Origin: Ctenosaura bakeri
Lineage: Eukaryota; Chordata; Lepidosauria; Squamata; Iguanidae
Length of the DNA: 64,000 nt
Direction of reading: 5' to 3'
Assembly: GCA_948474755.1 (NCBI GenBank)
Contig: CAOLHI010001428.1
Location: 186,001-250,000, forward strand
Shown here: positions 10,931 through 20,714 of the stretch, piece after piece
Layout of the letters: each line of letters opens with the position of its first letter
How positions within the stretch are numbered: position 1 is the first letter of the stretch
The notes under the pieces: generated by a model
Told to the model about the DNA's origin: nothing
Seen by the model: only the letters and a program-made list of their open reading frames with translations
The model's database searches: none
Made by a program: the position numbers and the translations under genes

Positions 10931-12902
10931 TCAGTGGGACCCCATGACTTGCTCCTTCCACTGGAGCAGCTGAGCCACAGTCTGCTCCATTGCAGCAAGG
11001 TGATGCTGAACTGCCGTCTCCAGGAAACCCAACCTCTGTTCCACAGCCATCGCCATGGCCTCGACAGACCTCAGGAGGGTCTCATCTTCAGGGAAAAGAC
11101 AGGTGGAAACAAAGGTGTCAGTCCAGCCATGAGAAGCCTGGCGGCAGCCCCAACATTATGACCCAAAGAGTGGTTTGGCAGTAGCCGCCCAGACACTCAC
11201 ATTCCTTCCTGTAATGCTCCTCTGACGAGGCCACCCACTCCTCAAGCTTCCGCATTCGCTGGAGCAAGTCCGGCACTGTGGGCAGTGCTGGCCCTTGGAC
11301 GACTCCAGCTGCACCTGTTGGAACAGCAGTCTGTCACTGAGTGACCATGGGTGTGCAGGAGTTGCCTCAGCTCCCACAGGCAGCCACCGTCACTGCGGAC
11401 AGACCTGAGACAGGGGGACTCCTGTCAGGGCACCATCCTTCCTGCACTCACCTTCCTCGCCAGCCGCCAGTGCTGGAGAGGCCGCACACCACACAGCTGC
11501 CCCCAGGGGCTCCACACCAGCCATCCGCTGCTGGAGGAGCACAGATCCCTCTCCTGTCAGGGATGACACAACAGCAGAAGCTCAGGGAGGAACAATTTCC
11601 GAGCTTCCATATGTAGGGAAGCTGGGAGAGAGGACCACATATGGCGGTGCGTGTGGCAGCAGACCAGTACCATCGCCACTCACCATGCACATGGCTCGGC
11701 CCCACTCTGGGCGAGCTCCCGGCCCAGTCATCCATCACGGCAATGTCCTCTTCCGACGTGGTGGTGGTGGATGGTCCCTGGGGGTTGGTTCCGGACACAG
11801 CTGGGGGGGCGATGACAACAAGATCAGCCACAGCTGCAGCCGCCCAGCCCCCCCCCCCAGAGGGGAGTGGAGAGCCCAGGCAGGATTCCCTGTCAACTGC
11901 ACGAATGCAGTGTGGTTGCTGGGCACAGTAGACGGGGGGACTGGCAGTGGACAGCCCTGCTGGTCTGGGGACTGCATGGCAGGATGGGGGTGCTCACCTG
12001 TACTGGCAGACTCGCCCGCCACGGGCGTGGGGTACGGGCCTGGCGAAGCGTCATCAACGTCCCCTCCCCCTCCGAGGACTGGAAGGACTCTGGCAGAGGC
12101 CTTGTCTTGTGGCGAGCTGCAGGCAGGGGACAAAAGTGGATCTCAGCTGGGTGGCCAGGACAGAGACTACTGCACGGTCAGTGCCAGGGGCTATGGCAAC
12201 GCCCCTGAAGAGGGGCACTGTTGCTGTCTCTGCACAGGCAGACCCATGGGCAGGTTGACCTGGGGACGCCTACCACCTCGTCGTGTCCCAGGCTGTCTTG
12301 CAGCAGGTGTTGGCTCGCGGACTGCACGCCTCTGAGCTCCTGCGGGAACAACAGAAACGAGGGGACGGCAGTGAGGTGACTGACCCCCCATGGTTGTCCC
12401 TGTGGGCAGCCCTTTCAGGTGGCCACCGAGCCTGGAGGCCAGCAGTAAGTGAGGTGGCATCATGACCAGGACTTACATGGCTGGGTTGTTGGGCCCCCCC
12501 ACCCACCCACAGGGCCATGGTGGCATGGGAGCAGGAACAATGTGGGTATGTGCTTCGTCACTTACCGCCCTTGTGCCTCTCGGCCCACCTGAGCTTCCCC
12601 ACCGCCTTCCAGATGCGGAACGTGGCAGCGAAGAACTTTGGCCGGGCATGAGGGGGCGGATGGCCATGGAAGAGCTCCATGGTGTCAAAGAAGCGGCACT
12701 TCAGCACCTTAAACTTGTTGGTGACCTGGGCCACCATCCTCTCAAAGCCCTTGGCTGTGAGGGCCAAGGCAAGTCCCTGGTAAAGCGCCTTGCTGGGCAG
12801 AGGAGTGCTTTTCATTAACACATCCACGCCTTTGCTGGCCGCCACGAGGGAAAGGAGGACTTGCACCTCACCGTCGGCCCACAGGGTCCCCTCTTGCGGC
12901 AT
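10931..12902 (-). pseudogene. Myb/SANT-like protein gene 1 of Harbinger (multi-exon)
   Basis: Probable exons on the minus strand: 12902-12566, 12116-11998, 11889-11684, 11553-11452, 11314-11201 and 11085-10931, each with GT and AG ends. Exon 1 starts with MPQEGTLWADGEVQ. It encodes a Myb/SANT-like (trihelix-like) domain: LWADGEVQVLLSL, then AKGFERMVAQVTNKFKVLK, then an aromatic third helix (FRIWKAVGKLRW). The last four exons join in one reading phase and give a C-terminal coiled coil with LLQRMRKLEEWVASSEEHYR and a final QLLQWKEQVMGSH. A run of ten or more G's near 11850 has probably slipped and breaks frame. The join of exons 1 and 2 is uncertain. Harbinger Myb-like proteins help bring the transposase to the nucleus and the TIRs; that role here is inference. 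Confidence 0.72.
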
Positions 12903-13303
12903 CTCCAGGCACAACACAGATGTACCACACACACAGCAGACACAACACATGACCACTCACACGCCACGCAACGGACACACTCACCTCACCATTCAAACAG
13001 GAACTCACACTCACTCCGCCCCTAGCTCCAATGGTCCTGAGCTGGCCACTTCCTTCACTCTCCAGGGGGCTTCACCCAACAGACACAGGTGTCATCAGCC
13101 AGCAACAGGCAGACGGCCCAGGCGGGCTCTCCTGAAAGTTTCTGAGGTTGCCCATAGGGGCGACTGCCAGTCCCTTGCCAGGAGTTCATCAGTTTCATCG
13201 TTAGCACGTTAGTACATGGGCAGGGGCTCTCCCGCCTGCCCTCGGCTCCAGCCGAAGCTCCGTGGGGAAATGTGTGCCCCTCGGTGCACTACAGAAGGGC
13301 GAC
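12903..13303. promoter_or_regulatory. Shared divergent promoter interval of two Myb genes
   Basis: A 400-bp non-coding gap between the start codons of the two divergent Myb-like genes. It has a CA-rich patch (12908-13015) and CGTTAGCACGTTAG at 13199-13212, a word shared with other non-coding parts of the element. No TATA box is obvious. Confidence 0.5.
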
Positions 13304-15499
13304 ATGGACGCGCCCGCCTCCCCCGAGAGGGTGCAGGGCAGAGGCATAGCTTGGCGACCCACCGAGATCGAAGATCTCCTGGAGATATGGGGGCAGCCGA
13401 GGTAACAGGAGCTCCTGCGCAGTAGCCAGAGGAACATGCAAGTGTTCTAGGAGATCGCAGCAGAGATGGGACGGAAGGGACACCGGCAGACGGCTGTGGA
13501 ATGTAGGAACAAGATGAAAATGATGCGTCAGGAGTATCGCCGGGTCCTCGCCCATAACCACATGATGGGAGTTCAGCCCGCCACCTGCCTCTACTATAGG
13601 CTACTCCATGACATCCTCTGTGGGGATGCTAGTGTGGCCCCGAAGTGTGTCACCTCTAGCCTCAAACTGGTCCATGATGGTGGCGGTGGTCGCATGGACA
13701 CCAGGGTCACTGCACCCAAGGAAGAGCCCATGGATGCTTCTCAGAGCATGGACGACGGCCCTGCAGTGTCGACCGGTAGGAACTTCCCTGGGGGAGGGGC
13801 ATCCCGGGCTGTCGGCAGTGACACGGGGGGGTGTTGGGCCAGGACCCACTGTCCGCCCCACAGGCTGTCAGGCACAGGGGAAGTGATGAGAGCTGGAGTT
13901 CCCTCCTGTGCCCTGGCTACCATCTCCCGCGCCTCCTCTCTGGGCTGTTGGCTACCCATGGGACCGGGCCGATCGGAAGTGCCAGGAGCTGGGCAGTTCT
14001 CAGGCCTTGGATGCAAGTGCATGTCCAGGACAATAGGGAGGCGTCGGGACAGGAATGTGGGCTGCTGATAAGCGGCTCGCAGTCTGGCAGCCCTTGCAGT
14101 TCAGGAATGTCAACTGAGCAGGCATAGGGAAAACATGGCACAGTGGCTCCTTAGCGGTCGCAGGAAGCGGGGGAGGCTAAGGGGAGAGTGAGCTCAGGAG
14201 GCCTGGCCTGGAGAAGCACGGCAGGTGACGTGATGACATGTGCCATGGTGAGTGCCAGGCACCTGCTGCTGCAGCACGACCCCCGGTGGGGTCCCTGTGG
14301 CACTGTGCCACACCCTGATGCGGCTGCCAGATGAGTTTGCCATTGTCCACGACTGCTTGTGTGTGTGTGTCCTGCTGTAACATGGCACTCCATGGGCAAC
14401 ATCTCCATGCCCAGCCCACCGATTCCACAGCCCCCTCTGTGCCCACGTGCCCCCTGTATTCAACAGACAGGTCCCTTTGTGCCACCCCAGGTGTGCGTTG
14501 CCGACGTGGCCACGTTGCCATTGGGGATGGCCATTGGTCACCAGGGCCACCTGACGTCAGCTGTCACTGTGTGCCAGGGGGGCCTGTCACCATCCATCCG
14601 ACCAAGTTGACAGTGTGTGGTGTCATGCTCTTGACAGGGTCTGCGGCACGAACAGAGGACATTATGTCAGATGAGGACAGCATGGCAAGCTGCAGCCAAC
14701 CCCTGCCTAGTGGTCAAGGCAGTGTGAGTAGTTTTGAGGGCGATGGCGATGGCCAGGGAAGTGAGGGGTCAGCTGATGACAACAATGCCATGTTAGAAAG
14801 CACAGCCACCAATCCGGGGCTTCGTCGCCCAGGTAAGCATGACGACAAGTGACCTCCACACCGAGGCCGGATGCTGCTGAGCTCTCCCATAGAGGCACTG
14901 CCCAGTGAAGCATAAGGCCTGGCAGCATGGCATCTGTGCTGCAGGGGCCTGTGTCCCCTCCTTATGGTACTGCACGTCCGGAAACGTGTAGCGACCCCAC
15001 AGGGCGCCAGGGGGGGATTACTCTGCTCACTGGACTGTCAACTTCTCTGTGTTCCTTCCACAGCCAGCTCCGAGTGAGCATAGCAGCGGAACCACTGTCA
15101 GCACTGCAGCGATGTCCCCCTGCTCGAGGATGGTGGCAGCTCAGGCGAGGAACCGGACAGGGCGTATGGGTGAGGCAATCGCCACGGCCATCATGCAGCA
15201 CTCACGGGAGCTGCATGATGCTTCGGCGGCCGAGCAGAGGGTGCACCAGAGAGGGATGGAGACAGCACTGACTGCTACCAATGCCATTCTCCAGCAACTG
15301 GTACAGGGAGGATGTGGAGAGGAACGCAGAGAGTCAAGAGGGTGTGGTGGTGGAGGAGATGCGGAGTACGAACAGGCTCATGTCAGCCATACTGTGCAAC
15401 CTGGGGTCTCGCCCTTCGGGCGGTGGTGCTATCTCCACTGGCTTCCTCTGTGGTCCCCTCCACATCGCAACAAGGGATGGCCTGGCTTCCCTCTGCTAG
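13304..15499 (+). pseudogene. Myb/SANT-like protein gene 2 of Harbinger (three exons)
   Basis: Exon 1 (13304-13775) starts MDAPASPERVQGRG and encodes a Myb/SANT-like domain: IAWRPTEIEDLLEIWGQ, then FxEIAAEMGRKGHRQTAVEC, then RNKMKMMRQEYRRV, and CLYYRLLHDIL. Two in-frame stops, TAA 13403 and TAG 13448, break it. The donor is GTAGGA. Exon 2 (14638-14832) is an acidic linker (DIMSDEDSMAS, EGDGDGQGSEGS). Exon 3 (from 15068) is a helical tail with MGEAIATAIMQHSRELHDAS and, after a frameshift near 15300, VVVEEMRSTNRLMSAI. All junctions keep phase if the second of two adjacent acceptors (15065-15067) is used. The sequence differs from gene 1, so it is not a simple recent copy. Confidence 0.75.
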
Positions 15500-15811
15500 C
15501 CAGCTGCCTCCTGAAGGGCTGTCCAAGAGGAGGCTGCTGTTGGGAAGGGGAGGCGTGTGAAAAAGAGACTGCAGCACTATAGCCCATGATTTGGCTTGCC
15601 TTGCCTGAAGGGTGGTGGTGGAGGGCATCTCTGCTGGGAAGGCAATCTAACTGCTTGCCTGCTCTGTGCCTTCTGGTGCCCGGGTGGGGACCTGCTTCTG
15701 CACTGCTGGTGAGCTTTGTTGTTGGAGGCAAGCATGATACTACATCTGGCACTCGCTGTCTACTATGGGTTCCTTCTGCTGCCTGCCTGACATCAAGTAG
15801 GGAGACTACCT

Positions 15812-15817
15812 AATAAA
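15812..15817 (+). terminator. Poly(A) signal of plus-strand Myb gene
   Basis: AATAAA about 310 bp after the last readable codon of gene 2. It faces the transposase signal at 16058. Confidence 0.65.
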
Positions 15818-16057
15818 TGCGCATTCCTGCCACCGTGTCTGTGTTCTTCATGCCCGGCAGCTGAGAGTGGGTGTGGCCTCAGTCATGGGCGCCTCTCCTG
15901 CATTGGCTACTCCTCGTAATGCCCTGTGATGTCCCCATGGCATGTCTCTCCCCCTCCCTCTGCTAACGGGGACCACAGACCATGCCGGCAGCGCAAGCAT
16001 GCTGTGCTTATGCCAGTGAGGGTCCACACACGGGTCATGGGGCATCATGTGTTCCAT

Positions 16058-16063
16058 TTTATT
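16058..16063 (-). terminator. Poly(A) signal of transposase gene
   Basis: AATAAA on the minus strand, 160 bp beyond the transposase stop at 16223. With 15812 it defines a convergent intergenic gap of about 240 bp. Confidence 0.65.
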
Positions 16064-16222
16064 CACAGAGGCAAAGGCTGATGCATGCAGAATACATGCT
16101 GTGCTTTCATGTTTCGTTACCGGATCCCCTCAGGGGGTCATGCATGCCTGCTGGCTGAGAAAGCATAGGGGGAGGGAGGGCACGTTGTGTTTGCGGCTGC
16201 AGCTGGGGGCAGAGATGGTGGG

Positions 16223-17815
16223 TCAGCCAGCGATCATCCTGGTGATGGCATCCCTGACCCTCTGGCCCTCGCTCAGCCTCCTCTGATCGTGTGGCATGTA
16301 GACATAGGCACCTGGGGGGATGGTGACGGGTGCGGGTGGGGGGATGTTGGGATGCAGTGCGTGGCCCTTGCTTTTGCAGATGTTGTGCAGGACCATGCAG
16401 GCAGCAATGACCGGCAGGAAATTAGGCTCAGAGACGGTCAGTGGAGCTGACAGGCAGCCCCATCTGGCCTTCAGCCTACCAAAGGCACACTCCACGACAT
16501 TGCGGCACTGGTGGAATACTCTGTTGTAGGCCATCTGCTGGGGGTTTAGGCGACCTCTGTAGGGCTTCATGAGCCACCGTCCCAAGGGGTAGGCTCCATC
16601 TGCCAAGATGACGGGCCCGACCCGCACGCCATGGATGGTGATGGTCGGGTTGCTGGAGATGAATTGCTTGGCCTCCATGGCCTGCCACAGGGCTGAGTGG
16701 CGGAAGACATGTGCATCATGGGTGCGACCCGTATACCTCAACTCAATATCCAGGAACTGTCCCGAATGATCTGTCAGGCCTTGCAGCAGGATGGAGAAGC
16801 TGTCCTTCCTGTTGAGGAACTCCTGTGCCCGTGCTTTCGGGGGCCGTACAGGGATATGGGTCCGTCCACGGCGCCAATACACTGTGGGAATCCCATGGCT
16901 TCGAAGCTGTCCATGACCTAAGGGTGGTACGGGAAAGTGCCATCAACAGGGGACATCAATGTATTGGGGGCATCGGTGACACCACTGGGACATTGCATGG
17001 CTCGGGGAGGGGGGACTGTCTGGTAGATAGAACCGCTGCCCCGCTGCCTGGTGTCGCCCACCCAACGGCCCCGGCTATGCGTTCCTAGTGGCAGTGTGCC
17101 ACCTGGGCTGTGGAGAAGGGAGAGGGTGTGCTCCACGGCTGTGCGTGACATGCAGGCGCCAGACGGTTGTGCTTCCTGTTGCACAGTCACTACTGCTGAG
17201 TGGACTCACCGTGCGGTGGTTGTGCAGGCAGATGATGGTGCCCAGCAGGACATGTTCTATGACGAGGCAGACTTCCACCCTGATCTCTGCCACCGTTGAG
17301 ATTCCAAGTCCAAAGGTGTTGGCGGTCTTCCTGTAGATTAGGGGAGTGGTGAGCTACCAGATCACGATGGCGACCCGCTCCTCTACAGTGATGGGCACCC
17401 TCATGATGGTGGTGGTGCGCTTTAGGTGCAGGCGCAGATGTTCCATGATCTCAAAGAGGTTGGCCAGTGTCATTCTGAAGTGGTACAGCCACATTTCATC
17501 ATCCCAGGTTGCCAACACTTCCCGGAGCCACCAGTCCCGTTGGACACGGGTTCTGACCCACCATCTCCGGGAGTACGAAAGGGTGCCCAGCCAGACATGC
17601 ACGGCAACGTGGGGATCATCTGGCTATTCCCCGTCAGTTGCTACGGAGGCAGTGATGGCGGCAGCTGCTCGAGTGCAGATGCTGGCAGCCGCCTCCACAA
17701 TGGCTCTCCAGCCCCGCCGCTGCTGTCGTGCCCTCCAGGCTTGCAAGGCAGTCATGTTGTTCATATACAGCTGTATTGCCAGTGTCCCAAGGAGCTCTGT
17801 CTGGTCAGGCTCCAT
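16223..17815 (-). pseudogene. Harbinger-type DDE transposase (HARBI1-like)
   Basis: Cuts and joins transposon ends in the nucleus. Exon 1 (17815-17210) has the N-terminal region with RWWVRTRVQRDWWLREVL, FRMTLANLFEIMEHL and ANTFGLGISTVAEI. Two in-frame stops interrupt it (about 17621, and a TAG after VAIVIW near 17350). A GTGAGT donor at 17209 and acceptor at 16918 bound a 292-bp intron whose removal keeps phase. Exon 2 (16917-16223) holds MDSFEAMGFPQC and the triad: D in GAVDG (16864-16866), D in VILADGAYPL (16598-16600), and E in NVVECAFGRLKARW (16490-16492). A one-base deletion right after GAVDG shifts the frame. All three catalytic codons survive. The start Met at 17815 is a guess. Confidence 0.88.
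16864..16866 (-). other. Transposase first catalytic Asp codon, beside frameshift
   Basis: GAC in GAVDG. The next expected codons (T-H-I-P) are in another frame, so one base is missing at about 16860. Confidence 0.75.
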
Positions 17816-17968
17816 GGCGGGTCATGAGCATGGTGGAGAGGGCTGCAGCTGTGTCACAGCTGCAATCTGTCCTGCCAGTCTCCACCTTTTTGAGGGCAGC
17901 TTGTTAGGAGGGGTGAGCCCTGCTACTGGGCTGCCCTTGGGGCTGCTGCGATGGCCTGTTGCCAGGAT

Positions 17969-17994
17969 CTATCGTGCTAACGTTAGCACGATAG
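17969..17994. repeat. 26-bp perfect palindrome upstream of transposase
   Basis: The left arm CTATCGTGCTAAC is followed at once by its complement GTTAGCACGATAG with no spacer. It lies 154 bp upstream of the transposase first methionine and 240 bp from the right end. The TTAGCAC core is shared with the motifs at 10568 and 13199. Confidence 0.9.
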
Positions 17995-17999
17995 GCTGA

Positions 18000-18218
18000 A
18001 AAAAATAAAATGAAAAAATAAAACCCACCGACCAATCAGGGCCGGTTGGGCGGGGACAGGGTGGGACCTGGGCATGGCCCACGACACCGACATGTGGAAG
18101 AGGCACAGGGCAGGAACCGGTGCTCCCTCGCAAATGCCCTGTTGTGTGCAGAGTGCAAGAGGCTCTCTCGCGATGTTTGTAGTAGTGCGAGGGCTCTACC
18201 TCATCGCGCTAACGAGCT
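18000..18218 (+). other. Harbinger right subterminal non-coding region
   Basis: GC-rich, no coding assigned. It ends with GCGCTAACGAGCTAAC, again carrying GCTAAC words, just inside the right TIR. Confidence 0.55.
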
Positions 18219-18220
18219 AA

Positions 18221-18235
18221 CATGCGAAAAGGGCC
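18221..18235 (+). repeat. Harbinger right terminal inverted repeat
   Basis: CATGCGAAAAGGGCC, the complement of the left end with one mismatch. TAA follows. Confidence 0.85.
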
Positions 18236-18300
18236 TAAATCTGGAGGGTACTCCCTGCCCCACTTGCCCCACTTGCATGGGAGCCAACAGCTGCTGTGGA
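18236..18300 (+). repeat. Dispersed repeat, right part after Harbinger
   Basis: AAATCTGGAGGG...GCATGGGAGCCAACAGCTGCTG lines up with AAATCCCAGAGTG...ACATGGAGACTACCAGCTATTA at 37034-37087, continuing the left part at 10028. Confidence 0.5.
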
Positions 18301-18837
18301 ACAGTAGAATAAAAATGCCACTGAGAGCATTGTTTCAACCCTGTAAAAGAATACAGGGCCGGCCACTTGAAACTAGCATTCCTCTTGTAGCTCTTGGTGC
18401 TGAGCTGTATGGTATGTATATGGGCCTGTGTAAATGCCCATATACATGTGTATGTTGCGTTGTAGTGGTTCTCTGTTTATCAGACACTTGGGCAATTGTT
18501 AAGAGTGATGGAACATATAATCCAACAGTATTTGAAGGATCTAAGTTTGTCTATATAGAAAAGCAAGAAAAATAAAGGCAAGAGAAAGGGTAAGAACAAT
18601 TTGAAGAAGCTGTACCTGTGACTTTGTCCTTGCTGAGTCTGGTTAAGAACCAGTGCTGCAGTGTAGATGTACTTCCATTCATTTATCTCCTAGCTTAGTT
18701 CTATATTTTCACATTGAGAGTTTCAGTGAGGTCCCATGCATCAAGTTGCACTGGGACTGTTTCCAGTGACCGTTCTGCTTCATGCTCTGATTCTTTAGAG
18801 AAAAACTGAGAAGTCATCATTGACTGAGGCCATTTCT
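18301..18837. other. No gene recognised
   Basis: Unique-looking sequence between the Harbinger flank and a MITE. Confidence 0.5.
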
Positions 18838-19029
18838 GCACTACACTGTTATAGTGCTATTATTCCACTTTCAACATCCTGTGGAATTCTGAGGTTTGTA
18901 GTTTATCGATGCCAAAGAACTCTCTGGCTGAGAATTCTTAATGCCCTTCCCTAAACTTCAGATCCCAGGATTACACAGAATGTTGAAAGTGGACTAATAG
19001 CATTATAACAGTGTAGTGTGGAAATGGCC
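18838..19029 (+). mobile_element. Short palindromic Harbinger-like MITE, intact
   Basis: 192 bp with long inverted arms: GGCCATTTCTGCACTACACT at the left, and the complement at the right. A perfect 3-bp duplication TGA lies at 18835-18837 and 19030-19032. Inner arms contain CCACTTTCAACATCCT and its complement. No coding. The 3-bp duplication and GGCC-TTTC-GCA ends fit Harbinger; the class is inferred. Confidence 0.82.
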
Positions 19030-19032
19030 TGA

Positions 19033-19175
19033 AAGCCAGTGTGGTGTAGTGGTTTTAGCATTGGACTATGATCCTGAAAACTAGTGTTTTAGTTCTCCCC
19101 TTGACCACAGAAATGCACTGGATGATCTTTGGGACATCACATACTCTTAGCCCCAGAAAACCCTGTGGAGAGACA
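19033..19175 (+). mobile_element. tRNA-derived SINE, 5' part
   Basis: AAGCCAGTGTGGTGTAGTGG carries an A-box (TGGTGTAGTGG). GCATTGGACTATGATCCTG and GGGACATCACATACTCTTAG follow. Same family as 8611-8834 but on the plus strand. The 3' part is deleted or diverged after AGAAAACCCTGTGG. Confidence 0.75.
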
Positions 19176-19617
19176 CTACTGCTAATACAACAGGGAAAAT
19201 ACTACTGCTAATAATTGGGGGCGGGGGGAGGGAGGGGAAACCAAATGAGGGAGGAAAGGACATCTGTATCTTTGACAGCAGCACTGAAGAATGGATTTCA
19301 GTCTTCAACTTTGCTTTCAATGTTGCAGGAACACATTTTTGGTTTGTGTCTGGCTGCTCTAGAAATAATAGAGGGCATTCACAACCTGTGAGTATGATTA
19401 AAACCAAGGTCACTTAATTTATGGTCTGTCCTTCTGTATGTGCACTGCCTTTACATTTTTGTTGTATTAAATTGTTGTGATCCACTCTGCAGCTCAGACT
19501 CCCCACGATTTTTTTAATTTTTTTGCACCAATTTTCAGATTATTTTCACCCCAAAATTGACTAAAAGCACCCCAAGCTGAATCAAATAGAGTTGTGTACT
19601 TTCCTTACCTCCACAGA
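19176..19617. other. No gene recognised
   Basis: Unique-looking sequence with a G-rich patch at 19216-19240. Confidence 0.5.
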
Positions 19618-19676
19618 GCTTCCAGGTTCCCCAAACTTCTCCACCCAGCTTCCAGGTCCCCCAAACTTATCCCACT
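19618..19676 (+). repeat. 28-bp tandem duplication
   Basis: GCTTCCAGGTTCCCCAAACTTCTCCACCCA is followed by GCTTCCAGGTCCCCCAAACTTATCCCA, two direct copies with few changes. Confidence 0.75.
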
Positions 19677-19737
19677 CCAATTGCCCACCCTGATCTAGAG
19701 CATGATTACTAGAAGAATGTGAGATAAATGTCTGTGT

Positions 19738-19955
19738 ATGTGTTTGCCTTCAACACACCAGTCGATTTACGATAACTCTATGAATTTCGCAGAGTTTTCT
19801 TAGACAAGGAATACTCAGTTGTGGTTTTGACAGTGCCTTCCATTGAAATGTAACCTACAGAACCTGGTATCTCCCATTCAACTATTAACCAGTGTTTACT
19901 CTGCTTAGCTTCCAAGATCAGATGACATCTAGCATCTTCAGGGTACTTATAAATA
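19738..19955 (-). mobile_element. 5S-rRNA-derived SINE (5S-Sauria type)
   Basis: On the minus strand the head (19955-19850) resembles 5S rRNA, including the internal-promoter region: AGCTAAGCAGAGTAAACACTGG. The body then ends with TTCATAGAGTTATCGTAAATCG, an RTE-like tail. The 5S part is diverged, in contrast to 61540-61657. Confidence 0.72.
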
Positions 19956-20714
19956 AAAAAGAATTCCGTACATATAAGTAGATATCCATTGTCTATTATT
20001 TATTCAACTTAATTCTGCACAAAGTCTCTGCACTTTGTTCTTAGGTATATGCTTTAGAATATCCCTTTCTCTGAAAATGTTTATCACACAGCACTAAATC
20101 CAAATTACACATACCTAGAAATGATCCATGGAAATGAATGTCAGTCACAGTTAACCAATTTAGTTGCAGCTAATGATTGACTCAACTAAGTTAATCCCTT
20201 TCATTTCAAAAGTTCTATTCTAAACTGGACTAACACTGGTTTTAGTCTTTTCTGACAGATTTACACAGGGACAGTATGAAATAAATAAGTGAAATAATTT
20301 TAGAGGAAAATTATTGTTCCCTATTTGGGGTGGACAAAAGCATGTATCTCAGATTGCTGTAAATGTCTATCAGTAACATTATTGTTCATAACCATATCCC
20401 ATTGCAATTTATTGCATCAAAATGCAAAATATTGATAACAATAGAAATTAGTTTATCGTATTTTGTTGTATATCAGAGTGAAAAATATTCTGTGAAGGAA
20501 ATATAGAATAAAAATGCTTTATCTTAGAAAATCAAGCTGTTTGAAACTAAAATTGTTATTCTTATTATGGCATGATGAATGTGACACTAATGTGTTGTCC
20601 TGTTTCTTGTGTCATGGCCTTGACTAGTGCACACAATGAATGGGGAACAGAAGAAACTCTGTTCATTGCTTCTGTGAGAGTGCAGTCAAATCAACTGTGG
20701 CACCTGGAGACAGG
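19956..20714. other. No gene recognised
   Basis: AT-rich unique-looking sequence. Confidence 0.5.

Larger units (their letters stand above)
10129..18235 (-). mobile_element. PIF/Harbinger DNA transposon with three genes
   Basis: An 8.1-kb element bounded by inverted termini: GACCCTTTTCGCATG at the left, and CATGCGAAAAGGGCC at the right. It holds a Harbinger DDE transposase (minus strand), a minus-strand Myb/SANT-like gene and a separate plus-strand Myb/SANT-like gene, each with introns and its own AATAAA. The whole interval is clearly GC-rich against AT-rich flanks, which argues for one insertion. Known Harbinger elements usually carry a transposase plus one Myb-like protein; the second Myb-like gene is extra. 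Strand is given for the transposase. Stops and frameshifts in all genes show it is inactive. The expected 3-bp duplication is not clean (TTG left, TAA right). Confidence 0.88.

Noticed and set aside
11641..12335. Plus-strand ORFs up to 216 codons in the Harbinger
   Set aside because: They are antisense shadows of the minus-strand Myb exons in GC-rich DNA.
12903..13303. Boundary between two nested transposons instead of one three-gene element
   Set aside because: No second pair of TIRs or target duplication was found here, and the shared TTAGCAC words link both sides. Not fully excluded.
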